From the NCBI GenBank assembly GCA_001643675.2, contig LSRY02000011.1:1302001-1366000 (forward strand): 64,000 nucleotides of DNA, given 5' to 3'. Shown in pieces: positions 32,952 to 45,810 of the stretch (position 1 is its first letter; each line of letters starts with the position of its first letter). A model generated the notes under the pieces. The model worked only from the letters and a program-made list of their open reading frames with translations. It was not told where the DNA came from and did not search any database. Made by a program: the position numbers and the translations under genes. The stretch comes from Monocercomonoides exilis. Lineage: Eukaryota > Preaxostyla > Oxymonadida > Polymastigidae.

Positions 32952-35900
32952 TTACGCCTTGTGCTGTCCATGAATTAATTTCCTATGGAACAAATCGTGA
33001 TGTGGTTGAATAACTTTTCCATCGTGATCTAATACTGAGATCGCAACTGCAGCAATAAGAAGAAACAAAAGGACCACGAAAAGAATCCATTTAATCGTGC
33101 GCTTAACTCTCTTTTTCCGAGGAACCCAGCGTGGGCGTGTGGTTGCAGGAGTGTAAGTTGTTTCTCCGGTTTCAGCCAATTCGGCTTTTCGCTTCAAAAT
33201 TAGATCGTATTCTTCCTTCAAAACATCCGCCGCCCACTTCAGCTGCTCTCTTGTATGTGATGCTGAAATAAAGAAGCGAATTCTAGCCTTTCCTTCCTCG
33301 ACAGCTGGAGCGTAATATGGTGAGGCTTCTATTCCACGGTAGTGGATGGCTTGCGCGAGTCTAAGAGTTTCTTCTGAAGTATGCACGATTGCAGGAACAA
33401 CCGCAACACCAATAGCATCACCCACATCAAACCCACGTTCAACCAGCAAATCTCTGAAGTACAAAGAATTATCCTGCAACTTTCGCACTCTCCACGGCTC
33501 CTTCTTCATCACCTCAAGCGCTCCCAAAGCAGCTCCTGCCTGTGCAGGTGGCATTCCAGCAGAGTAAATGAATCCGGGTGAAGTTCCTCGCAAAAACGTG
33601 ATTAACTCCTGCTTCCCTGCGATATAACCACCACACGAAGCAAACGATTTTGAGAGTGTGCCCATCCACAAATCAACATCTGAAGGGTCGATGCCGAAAT
33701 GCTCTCCAATTCCTCTTCCAGTTTTGCCCATCGTTCCAATTGAATGTGCTTCATCAATGAAAAGAAGGCAATGGTGCTTTTTCTTCAGCTCAATCAGTTC
33801 TGGAAGACGGCAAGCATCTCCATCCATAGAATACACACCTTCAGCCACAATCAGGCACTTCCTGTGTTTTGTTCTGTTTTCAGTTAAAATTGCGTCCAAG
33901 GCTTCTGTGTTGTTGTGCGGGAAGGAAATTGTTGTTGAGTGAGAGTTCTTGTTACCTTGGATGATTGACGAGTGGCACAGCACATCATACACAATAAGAT
34001 CACTTTCCTTCATCAAATGGCCGATTGTGGATTCATTCGCCATGAAGCCACCAACATACAAAATCGCGTCCTCAGCGCCAACCCACCAGGCCAGTCCTCT
34101 TTCCAGCTGGTAGTGAATGATACGTGTCCCTCCCACAACACGCGATCCAGAGACAGACGTTCCATAGCGAGCAATCGCATTTTGTGCAAATCGCTGGACA
34201 CGCTTGTCTCCAGAAAGGGAAAGATAGTTGTACGAAGTAAAGTTGATGAAGTCTTTGCCTTCCATTTGTGTTTCGTCATCATTCACACCGTCGTTGATAC
34301 GCAGATATGGCATATCATTATCCACAATCGATTTCATGAAGTCCAATCGTCTTGTTTCTTTGACGACTTCAGGCAATTTCTCAATCACATACAAATCTTC
34401 AGTCATCACGTATTCTTTTTCCTTTTTCCCTTTCTTTCCTTTTCCGTGTCCGCTGCTTCCGCTGGGATGTCCTGTGATCTTTTCAGACAGATCTTCAGCA
34501 GCTGAGCGAATAGAATCATACTTAGCAAGTGCCTGTGCAGAGACTTCAAACCCAACGATGGATGAAAGTGATGATGCAATGCTGATGGATGCATTGGAAT
34601 CAAGCCCAACATCACCAAGTGACAGATCATCAGTAAGATTCTCTGGCAAGTCTGACACATTCTGACGGAGCAGATCAATGATGATATCTGACATGCGATC
34701 TGCATTCATCATTGAATCATCGTCATCATCATCGCTGTCTGAATCAGATGAGTCGCCGCTGCTTCTCCTATGAGAGCGATGGCTGTGAGACTTCCTTTTC
34801 ATCTGACTGCTTCTGCTTCGTTTGCTCACCTTAACTTTGGCTGAGGCGATTTCTTCATCTCCGCTCTCTTCGTCATCAAACAGCACTTGCATGACATCAA
34901 TCTCACTTTCGCTGAGTTTGCTGGCTCCTCTAACATTAAGGACAGGATGAGTGAATGTAATTTCTTTGTCCTTTGAAGACTTAGCAGATTCTTTATTTGC
35001 TTTTCCTTTTTTGATTGCAATTTGTGTGGCGTTGTCTTCCACGTCTGCTTGTTTCAATGAAGTTTCAATGCGAAGAATGTGCTTTCCACCAGATGAGAAG
35101 CTTGGCAGAGTCACCTGCTTGGCTGGTGCAACAAGATGTGCGACCATCGAAGGCGCAGAAAGGAACGGCAAAATTGGAGACGCTACTGCTTTGGCTGAGA
35201 CACCAGGTGTTTGAAGTGCCAGATCTGTGCGGAGCATTCCTTGTGTTGTCTTTCCCACACGCGACCAGTCAACATGGCACACGACAAGCTGTGAATGGAT
35301 CATTCTTGGCGCGACTGTACCGTCAGAGCGGGGCAGTAAAGAGAGAGGAATCGCAATATCTTCATTCTGATCATCGCTTGAGATGTCATAGTCGCCTCTC
35401 TTCAGTGTCAATGCTTCGCTCACAAACCGTTCCATGACTTTCAGAGCATCGCTGATTTCAAGTGGAAGGACACCTTCTTTTGCCAGCTGTGGAAGAAGAT
35501 CATTGTTTGCTCTCTTTGAAGAGAACATACCTGCATTTGTTGGACCAAGATTAAGTGAGAGGTAAAGTGGAGAGGAAGGCACAGAAGATTCAGAAGTGTA
35601 AGGTTGATGAGAAGATGCTGCAATCGAATCGAAGAATGCATTTGCTGCAGAATAAGTTGCCTGTCCAACTGAACCAAACAGTGAGGCAATTGAAGAAAAC
35701 ATCAGCACAAATTCGCACTTCGCTCTGTCTTTTTGCTTCATTCCATCGATTGCTGCTTTGATGTTGATAAGTCCGAGCACTTTTGGTTGCATAACAGCGT
35801 CAATATCTTCCTTTGTGGCTTCAACAAACAGTGAATCTCTGAGTAATCCTGCTGTGTGGATAACACCTCTCATACAGCCAAATCTTTCATCGTTCAGCAA

Positions 35901-38900
35901 GTTTTTGATCATCTTGCGAACGGGATATTCCTGTGTCAGATCGCACTTGATCACTTCGATGATTGCCTTCTCGTGAGGATGAGCGGTGTTATAGTTGACT
36001 CCCACCTCTTCCAGTCGGTGTGCTGCTTCTGGTCTGTCTGTACGTGAAAAGATGTCGCTGCATACGATTCTTTTTGCTCCGTTTGCGAGTAACCACTCAA
36101 CAACACACAGTGCAACGCCACCAAGTCCACCAGTGACGAGATAGAAGCCATCAGAGTGGAAGAGTTGTGAATGAATAGAAGTTGAAGAAGATGCAGAAGA
36201 TGAAGGAGATGATATTGTGATTGGAGGATGAAGCGGTGAAGGTGTCTGAAGAGGCGATGAAGCAGGCACGCGATACATTCTTGGAGAAAAGCGTGTGCCA
36301 TCTGCAGCAATTGCCACTTCAACCTCAGTTCTGGTCTTCTCCTGCACTGCCATTGTGGCGATGGATGTTGGGTGGATCAGCAAGAACTCGCGTAGAACCG
36401 TTTCATCTGACGATTGTGCGATTTGGTCTTTTTCAATCTTCAGCTGACTGACAGAATCGCGCGAGGGAAGATCCAACAGCCCAACTCTGAAAGTGGCTGA
36501 CATTTCCCGAGCGACCACTCGCCCCAATCCCCAGAGCATTCCCTGAACTGTTGTGGCAATATCTTTCAAATTCACTTTCACAAGTGACTTATTCTGTTCA
36601 CTTGACTCATCTTCACTTCCTTCTTCCTCTTCCTCTTCTTCTTCTTCCTCACTTGAATCATCGACTTCTGATTCGTGTTCATCCCAGCTTGACTGCTGGT
36701 GAGTTCCTTTCTTCACAACTGATGTGTTGCTGATCTCATTCGAATGAAGTCCTCTCGTAACCAACATGAACGGAGCAGGTTTCTTCCTTATTCCTGCTTC
36801 GAGCGACGTGATCGTCTTGAGGATTCTCTGTGGAGTGTTTGTGGTGAATGAGGAAACAACCTCAAACAGTGATGAATAATCTAATGACTCACGCTGCTCT
36901 TTTGTGAAGATCGTCGCCTGGTCTCTTTCAGAAATAAGAAGAGATGGATTGTGAGGCAGATCAAGACACCACATGTATATCACACCAAGCAATGGAAGTG
37001 TTTTTGGAGCTGAAGAAGAAGATGATGATGAAGACGAAGCTGAAGCTGACTTTGGTGCAGCGCTGCTCTGGTCGTGCATAGCTGCAATGATTGCTTCACG
37101 CACAGACTCATCGCGCATTGGATTGGCGTAAATGACTCTGATCGAAGAAGACTGATTGCCAACTTTGAATGTATATTGCGTTTCTTTCCCATCTGCAATT
37201 GCATCTGCTACGTTCTGAATTGCAGATGAATCTTGTTTTCTCTGCTTTGACTTCGATTTCATTGGAGGAGCAGCCGATGCCTGGCTAAGCGGATCGACGT
37301 GGTTTGAACGAATGACAATCACTTTCCCGTTCTTCTTCATCATCTGCAGCTGCTTTGCAACATTTATGCCGTCTTCGCTTTCAGCTTCCGCAAACACCAG
37401 CCACACACCTTTTTCATCATCTGCTTCGTGATGCAATGGTGCCAGTGCTTCACTCAACGGTGCATCTTTCTTCTTGTTCTCTGCCTGTTTCCCAAGCTGA
37501 GCCTCGCCCCACTCAAGTGAATACAACGCCTGTCCAATTGTGCTGTTCCAGCCGTCTGTCACATTCTGCTTCATTTGCTGTTCAGTTGCGCGGCGCACTG
37601 TGAAGTTGTGGAGCACGCAAATCAATTCCATTTGAGAATCTGCTTGAGGAGCCGATGGCTTCACTGGTGAAGCAAACACCTCTTTCCTTTTGACTGTAAC
37701 AGAATCATCAGAAGGAGAAGAAGAAGATGATGATGAAACGGCCACGATTGAAAGGTCAGCCGATATCTCTTCCGGTGGTTGAGTTCCTTCGATGTTTGTG
37801 AGCTGTGGCGAATGAACATGGACATACAGCTCTTTCTCTTCCACACCTTCGAGGAAGGCTGATCTGAACAGCTGGACTGACTCTATCTTTGTTGGAAGAT
37901 AGAGACATGGGTTCAATTCTTCTTCCTCCTCGTCTTCTTCTTCTTCTTCAACTTTCTTCTTTCCTTTTCCTTTCTGGTCTTTCTTTGCCTGCTTTGGTGA
38001 TTTCTTGTCGTCGTGGAAGACAAGACTGAGTGCAGCAACAGCGTGGAAAGACGCATCCAACAGAGCAGGGTGGATGAAGAAGGACTCTGCATTTGGAGTC
38101 TGCTTCGCACGGGTCGTGTCCAGCACAGCCAAAACCTCGTCTCTGCAGAACGAGATGGAGGACACGCCTTGGAAGTGGTATCCGTAGTTGAGTCCAGCAC
38201 GTGAGAACAGAGTGTAAAGTGCGAAGGCTGGCAGACTGGATGCCTTGCAGCGCTTACGTACATCGCTGAGGGAGACTGATGGATCGACACCAAGCAGAGG
38301 AAGGGTCGACAGGATGGAGGAGAGAGAGGCTAATGAAGAACTGGAGGCAGACGAAGAGGCAGAAGCAGACAGTTGAGGAATTGCTAATCCCTCACCAGCC
38401 ACACTACCTGGATGCATTGCAGGGCTCATTGCTGCATCGAGAGCATCAGCGCCTTCTGGAATGATCACAGCGCTGGCGTGAGTTGTCCAGAGATGTGATG
38501 GAAGATTGGCTGCTGCTGATTTATGGAGCATCGCAGCATTCTGTGCATCTCCTCTGCTGCGAGGATGTCTCAAACGAGCTGCGATCTTCACAGTTCCCAT
38601 TCCCATTGGAAGATCAGAAGAGGATGAAGAAACAGAAGAAGACGATTCTTCGTATGAGGCCTTCAGGCGGATTTGGCGTTGGAGGCCAAGAGTCAGCATG
38701 CGGTTGAAAGTGACAGATGTCAGATGAAGAGGAGATGCTGAGTTTAAAATAACAAAATATTACATTAAAATAAAAATATAAAAAAATTCAAATGAAGAAA
38801 ATGAAACTTAAAAATTTAAAATAATTTAACAACAGAATACCTTTTCCTCTTTTCGATGTGAATTGTGATGGGTGAGTGATTTGTGCGTTTCTAGCAGCAA

Positions 38901-41900
38901 CAGCAAGCATCATTTCAACATAAGCAGCGCCAGGAAGAACAGATCCTCCCAACAATCCATGCTCCAACAAGAACGAAGTGGGTTGAGAAGTGTAAAGTGC
39001 AGGTATCGGAGAAATAGCAGGGGACGGAGAATTAGGAGATGATGGCTTAATATCGTGCATGTCAAATAGTCCCTTCCACGTGGCTGAGAAATTGGATGAA
39101 TCAACAGCCGCCTTTGGTAGTAATGGGTGTGTTGTGTCTTCCCAGTGCTTTTCTTTCCTCAGCGAAGGCGATCCAGCGCTTCCCTCAGCCGGGTCAAAGC
39201 CAGCAAACGGTCTCAACCGCGCGCCTCTCCTTCTGTGCCTCCTCTGTGAATCCTCATTGTCGCTGTCCTCCTCAGACTCATCGTCGCTCTCTTCGTCAAC
39301 GTTGTACCAGCAGAACTGGCCGTTCCACTGATAACTTGGAGTCAATGTGCAGTATGAAGCGTGCTGGGACATGAGAACGTTTGGGGAGTCCCAGTTGATG
39401 CTGAAGCCAGCACAGAACAGTCGCCCAATTGCGCGTCGGATGAATGAAAGCTCGTCTTGCTTCACTTTCATTGTGGATACAACAAACAGAGGCGAAGATG
39501 CAGCTGACAGGAACGCTGCGGAAACAGGCTGTCTCTTCTGCATCTGGTTTTTGCCTTTCCTTTTGTCTTGTGCAGCAGACATTTTTGCCTCGTTCTTCTT
39601 CTTCTCCCACTCCTGGAAGTTCTGCTGGATGGCTGAATTGAGCACTGGTTGTGATGCTACCTCGACGAATGCCTTGTGCCCGTCGTCGATCATCGTCTTC
39701 AGCGCCTCGCCAAATCTGACACACGAGCGGATCTGTGCTGCCCAGTAGTCAACAGTCAGCTGCTTTGACGGGTCTTCTATCTTTTTGCAGAGTGTGGACG
39801 AGTAAAACGGAATGGCGTATGAAGAGAAGAAGTGAGCTGGAGAATAGCCGTTGGCATTTCCAGCGGATGGGGTGGATGAATGCGACAATGGAGTGATTTG
39901 AGGGAAGTGCTCCACAAACGAGGGAAGAATTGACTGCATCGCTGCGCTGTGGAAAGCATACTCCACACGGACATTCTGCACAGTCAGCGGCTCTTCATCA
40001 TCGTCATCATTGCTGTTATTGGCATTTGCTGCTTTGCTCTTTTTCTCTCCTTCCTCTTCTTCTTTTCCGTTCGATCCATCTTTTTGCTCTTTCTTCTGTT
40101 GTGCTTTCTCCTTTCTGAGTGCATTTTGGATGTATTCAATGCACCTTCCCACGCTGTTTTCGTCTCCAGACAGAACCATCGTGTGCTCGCTGTTGATTGT
40201 TGCAACAGACACAGAATCAGGATTTGGATCAACAGAAGCAGACACTGACAGTGATTCAGTGTTACTTTCAGAATGCTTCTTTGATTTAGCGCCTTCCTTT
40301 TTGGAGGATTTTGAGTGATGTTGTGTGCTTTGTTCTTCGGCTGATGAATCTTCTGCTTCCATTCCTTTCTCTTTCCTGTTCCATTCCTTCACAAGATGCT
40401 CAACTTTCTTTCCGTTCAGCTCCACACCGCCAGATGACAGCTGCCTCATAACACCTTTTGGCGCCTGCTGCATCGCCAGCCCGCGATGGCACACAAGCTT
40501 CACTGCGTCTTCCAGAGAGAGAGCACCGCTGATGTGAGCTGCAGCTATTTCTCCGATGGAGTGGCCCACAACAGCGGATGGAATGATACCCCATTCACGA
40601 AGCAGGCGGCACAATGATACTTGGATGGTAAACAGAGCTGGCTGGGCAATGCATGTGTCAGCTAATGTCAGAGGATGAGATGGCAGAGGAAGTGTGGTGG
40701 ATGAAACAAGAGGAGATGATGCTTCGGTTGATTGGCTGCGCTTCTGCTTCTTTGAAGGAGTCGAAGGAGAAGCTGATTCTTTCTTCTTTGGTGTGTCTGG
40801 TGAGTTCATCTTTGGCGATGATTTTTTGGGTGTTGCTGGAGAATCGTCGCGTCTTGACTTCTTCTTTTTCGAGGTTGTTTGTTCGTGTGAAGACTCAGAT
40901 GAATCTGGTGTCTGGCTAACGTGTCTCTCACGTTTTCCTTTGCTTTGTGTTTGTTCTTCTTCTTCTTCTTCTTTCTCTTCTTCTTTCGGCTTGGCAGCAG
41001 AAACTTGCTCGGCAGACTGATTTTCCACAGTAGATGGGTCCTTCGCAAAGAAGTCGAGAATGGAGATGCCGCCCAGATGCTTCTTGATCAGTCTGTCAAT
41101 CTCCAAGCAGCTCTGTCTGAACACTGGCTCCTCTTTGAACAGGTGGAATGCCATGTCCGGACGCTGGGCGCCTTGCCCCGAAAAGATGAATGCAGGTCCC
41201 GTTGATGCGTTTGGCACAAAGCTCATCACGGCTTCAGAATTGTTTGAAGCTGATCCCTTTTTCTTTCCAGCTGAAAGAGACAGCTCTTTCATCTCGTCCA
41301 GAACAGCCTGAGGAAGTGGCTGGACTCCGCTGAGTGTCTGTGAAAATGTCTTCGATTTGGCAATCTCCTGCAACTCTTTGATAGCTTCAGTGTGAGTTGA
41401 GAACACAGCTGTTGCTCTGTATGGAGCCAATGCCTCGCGCTTCTGTGCAGCTGAGTAGCACAAATCGCGCAGGAACTTCAGAATGGAGCTGAGAGCTGCT
41501 GGCGGAATTTCGGGGTCTGTGCGAGATGATGATGATGAGGATGTCTCAAGTGAAGGAGTAATTGAAGGTGATGGGGATGGGGATGGAGATGGTGTGGGTG
41601 AAGGAAGAAGAGGAGGAGAAGGAGACGGTGCAGGAAACGGAGATGCTTCATCAGATGAGCCATTCTTCTTCATCGCAATTGTTGCCTGTCTGATTGCCTG
41701 TGATGCAAATCGGTTGATTGTGTCAGCGTATGAATGAGCCAACGCACACAGCGAAGCAGACGAGCGTGCAGAAAGTGGAAGAATAAATCTTGAAGGGATT
41801 TCCTCCAGTTCTGATTCAGCCAACTCTGCTGCCGGCTCGTTCTGCACCTCGCGCTTCCGCAGAGACGGCGGGCAGTCAGCCACAATTGCATGAGCATTCG

Positions 41901-44900
41901 TCCCACCGAAGCCAAACGCACTTAAAGCGCACACTCTCCGGAGGCAATTCTCGTTGTTGGCATCGCCACGTGGCTTGGCGCTCCACACCTGGTTCGTGTC
42001 CTGCACTTTCACATGCAGCCGCTCAAAGTCGATGTGTGGGTTTGGCTGTTGGAAGTGCAGCGACCGCACAAACATCCCGTTGTGGAGGCAGAGCGACACT
42101 TTGACAAGACTTGCAACACCAGCTGCTCCTTCGAGATGGCCAATGTTCGTTTTCACAGATCCCACACGCAATGGATTTGGCTCGCTGGAGGCGCTCTTCG
42201 TCGCTCGCAGCTTCTTTGCGTAGACAGTTGCCAGTGCTTCCACTTCAATTGGATCACCCAATTTGGTTCCAGTTCCGTGGCATTCGACGTAATCGATGTC
42301 TGAGCCGCTGCGAACAATCCTCGCTCCGTTCTCGTCTCTGACGTGTGATGCGTCTTTGAGGCACTGACGAAGCAGCATCTCTTGTGAAAGTGGAGACGGA
42401 GCTGTCAGACCATTGGATTTCCCGTCCTGGTTGACTGCTGTGGCGAGGAGAACTGAATAAATGCGGTCTCCATCAGCGACAGCGCGTGAAAGAGGCTTCA
42501 GGAATACCACTCCGCACCCTTCTGATCGCACATACCCGTTTGCTCTTGAGTCGAATGTTTTGCAGCGCCCGTCAGGTGACATGAAGTTGGCGTGCGACAT
42601 CGACACAGTCACAGCAGGATTGAGGATAAGACTGACACCACCAGCAACAGCAGCAGAGCATTCGCCCCGGCGGATGGCGTCCATAGCCAGATGCACTGCG
42701 ACAAGAGAAGAGGAGCAGGCAGTATCCACAACCATTGAGGGTCCTACAAATCCGAATGAGTAGCTCACTCTGTTTGCAAGAATGGAGAGCGCTGAGCCAG
42801 TTCCTGTGTAGCTGTCACACATCTCCACTTCCTTCATCTGCAGCGAGCTGTAATCAGAGCCCGTGCATCCGAAATACACACCCACATTCTTTCCTTTCAG
42901 CGACGATGGAACGACTCCGCTGTCTTCGAGTGCCTCCCACACGCACTGCAGTGCCAGACGCTGCTGTGGGTCCATACGGCTCGCCTCAGCAGCAGAGATT
43001 GAGAAGAAGTTGTAGTCAAAAGTGCACACCGATCTCCCGTCGATGAAACCTCCCCATTTTGTGCTCATTTTGCCTGAGCCAGATGCGGTGGGGGTTTCTC
43101 CGGTGCCGTCGTAGTACTCTTCCACAGACCAGCGATCAGCTGGCACTTCTGTGATGGAGTCGACGCCTCTCATCAGATTCTGCCAGAACTGCTTCGGAGA
43201 CGAGGCTCCGGGGAAGCGCAGGGCCATACCGCACACTGCAATTGGCTCAGAATACGCGCTCTGAGAAGCTGACGAGGCAGAAGTGTCTTCCTCATCGGCA
43301 TCAGCTTCTGCAGCTTCGGCTTCCTGTTGCGCTTCGTCTTCGTTTCTCTCCGAAATTGCCTTTTTGACCTCGTCGATCAAGAACGGGGCAAGCTCAGTGA
43401 TTGAAGGATATGAATACGCGACAGTCGGTGAAACCGTAATTTTGAGTACTTTTTCCAGTTCTCCAGCGAGCGGAACGGCTTCCACAGACTTCACTCCGAT
43501 GACTGAGAAGTTTGTGTTATCTTCAATGATCGAAGGATCTCCAATCTCCAACTCATTTGCAAGAACAATTCGAATGAATTGGCAAAGAGATTCTTTCTTT
43601 GGAACCTTCAGCTGAGCAGAATCAGAAGCAGAAGACGATGAAGATGCAGAAGATGTTTGGATCTCGTCCTCATCCCATTCAATCGCTGGAAGCGGAAGAG
43701 TAACAAACTCATATTGGTCGTTTGATCCTTTTCCCTTCTGACCAGCCAGTCCATGTGCTCCTTTCAACCGCCCTGCTCCGTATTCTGCTGAGCCTGTGCC
43801 CACCCATTCGTGGACAACAGCACCATCCTCTTTGAACTTCCCCATTTTCAGCCCAAGTTCTTTCACTTGGCTTCGCTGGATCTTTCCAGAAGATGTTTTG
43901 TATATTGAGCCTTGCTTCAGCAGCACTACGCGATTCACAGCAACATCAACCTCCTTCGCCACTGAGGCCACAATCAGCTCCACCAGCTTAGGATACTCAG
44001 TTGCTGGGCATGTGTCGCGTACTTCCTGCACAACGGTGATGTTCTCTTCTTCTGTTTCCTCAGCTTTGATCTCTTCGGCTCCCCCAGCTTTCTTTCCTTT
44101 CTTTTTTCCCTTTCCACTCTCTGCTTTTTTCCCTGCTTTGTCTGCCTCTTCGTTGTCGAGGATCTTTTTCATAGAAACGGTAAGGGAAACAGCAGCAGAG
44201 CAGCCTGGTCGCAGGTGAGGAGATGCATCTTCGCTTGCTCTTTCAATGTCCATCGGATAGACATTGTGGCCGTGAATGATAATCATATCCTTCAGCCTCC
44301 CAGACACGAACAGGTGCCTGTCGTACACAAACCCCAGATCGCCTGTTCTGAGGAACGGGCCTCTGCCATCAGCAGTGTAGCAGCAGAACGCCCGCTCTGT
44401 CATTTCTGGCTCTCTGAAGTATCCCTTTGCCACAGAGCTTGATTGGATCCAGATTTCGCCCACTCGATCGGGTGGTCGCTCTGCGTTCGTTGCGGGGTCC
44501 ACAATCAGAACAGTCCATCCGATTGGGTCAGGTATCCGATTCTGTGCTGCAGTAACAGGTCCGCAAATGTATCCAGTTCCAACCAGCTCTATTGAGTCGT
44601 CTTCCTCGTCTTCCTCGTCCTCGTCATCGTCATCATCGTCTTCGCTCTCATCATCTTCTTTCTTTTTCTTTTTGTCTGCTACTGCTTTGCCTCCGTTGGC
44701 CAATGCAACAACTCTATGATCAGAAAGAGCACTTTTGCTGAATGTGTAGACTGGCATACCATGTGATGATGTTACCATCAATGTTGTCTCTGCCATCCCA
44801 AAGCAAGGTGTAAAGTGTCCTCCAAATCCAAACTTTGCAAATCTCTCGTTGAAGCGTCGCAAAGTCCTTGCCCTAACTGGCTCGCTACCGTTGAAAGCAT

Positions 44901-45810
44901 TGTGCCAGTTTGAGAGATCAATTTTCTTCGACACAAGCTCCTCGTCTTTCACTTTTCTCAATACCAAATCGTATCCAAAGTTTGGCCCACCACCAGAATA
45001 GGCTTTCGTGACAGAAAGCAGTTCTATCCATCGAATGGGCGATTTTAAAAAGTCTAGAGGTGACATAAATGTGATATAGCCTCCTAGATAGACTAACTGA
45101 AGAATTTGTCCTATCAGTCCCATATCGTGATATTGTGGAAGCCACCCAGCTGCAGAAATTTCAGGATATTCATCATAAAATTTATGCTTAAATTCACGAT
45201 AAATGTGTCGTTCATTTTCCATAAGATTATCATGAGTTACCATGACACCTTTTGGATCGCTTGTTGAGCCTGATGTGTATTGCAAAAATGCAATTGTATC
45301 TTTTGTGATGTGAGGTTTTTTGTAACTTTCTGCCTTTGAATCAGGAATAGAATCAACAGTAATCCATGTAGCAGTTTTGAAAGATGGGAACAAATGAAAC
45401 ACGCCAGAAGACAATTCTTTCATGTCACTTGTTGTAACAATGATAGTAGCACCTGATTTCGTCATAATTGCTTCCAAACGTTTTAATGATTGATGCATCC
45501 TTGATGGATCAGGAGGATAAACAGGAACTCCAATAACTCCAGCAAACATACAAGAAAGATATGCAACAAGAAAATCAGCACTTGGTGGAAACAAAAGGAT
45601 TGCTGAATAACCATATGCACCGCACTCATTCAGAACGGATCCTACAGCACGACATCTGGTTAGGAGCTGTGAAAATGTGTATTGTGAGATCTTTCCATTG
45701 AGATCGCCTGTATGAAGGAATCTGATGGCAGGGTGATTTGGCCTTGCTAAAGCACGTTGTTCTATGACTTCAACAAAAGTTTCTTCTTCACCGATTTTGT
45801 GCAAAGCCAT
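32952..45810 (-). CDS. PKS megasynthase FAAL-ACP-KS-AT-DH-KR-ACP-alpha-oxoamine synthase-TM
   Basis: Two exons, 45810-38841 and 38737-32952, join in phase 1 across a 103-nt intron inside the dehydratase, giving 4,251 aa. Approximate residues: fatty-acyl-AMP ligase 10-650 (QYTSGSTSDPKG, LRTGDLGF, KTSSGKIQRS); ACP1 near 772 (GVKSVEAV); ketosynthase 857-1310 (DTACSSSL, ECHGTGTK, NIGHLEGAAG); acyltransferase 1540-2110 (FSGQGAQ, GHSIGE); dehydratase 2225-2560 (HGLLGGSVLP, DASFH); ketoreductase 2700-3450 (VTGGLGG, catalytic Ser and Tyr in SSIASLFGSVGQATYSAANA); ACP2 near 3700 (VGLDS); PLP alpha-oxoamine synthase 3770-4170 (DEAHSIGTMG, Lys in GTLSKSFASCGGYIAG); membrane helix near 4215 (ILFVVLLFLLIAAVAISVL). 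No enoylreductase or thioesterase is seen. All key catalytic residues are present, so it looks functional. ATG 45810 fits the family; an in-frame extension to 45960 is possible but untypical. Confidence 0.95.
38738..38840 (-). other. Single intron of the megasynthase gene
   Basis: 103 nt, donor GTATTC, acceptor ACTCAG, phase 1, in the dehydratase between THPSQFTSKRGK and SPLHLTSVTFNR. Removing it restores a continuous dehydratase. An intron shows the gene is nuclear and not bacterial contamination. Confidence 0.9.

Noticed and set aside
32952..45810. Two separate genes, an FAAL-PKS and a KR-oxoamine synthase
   Set aside because: The break falls inside a dehydratase whose two catalytic halves lie on either side, and a phase-1 intron restores one frame divisible by three.
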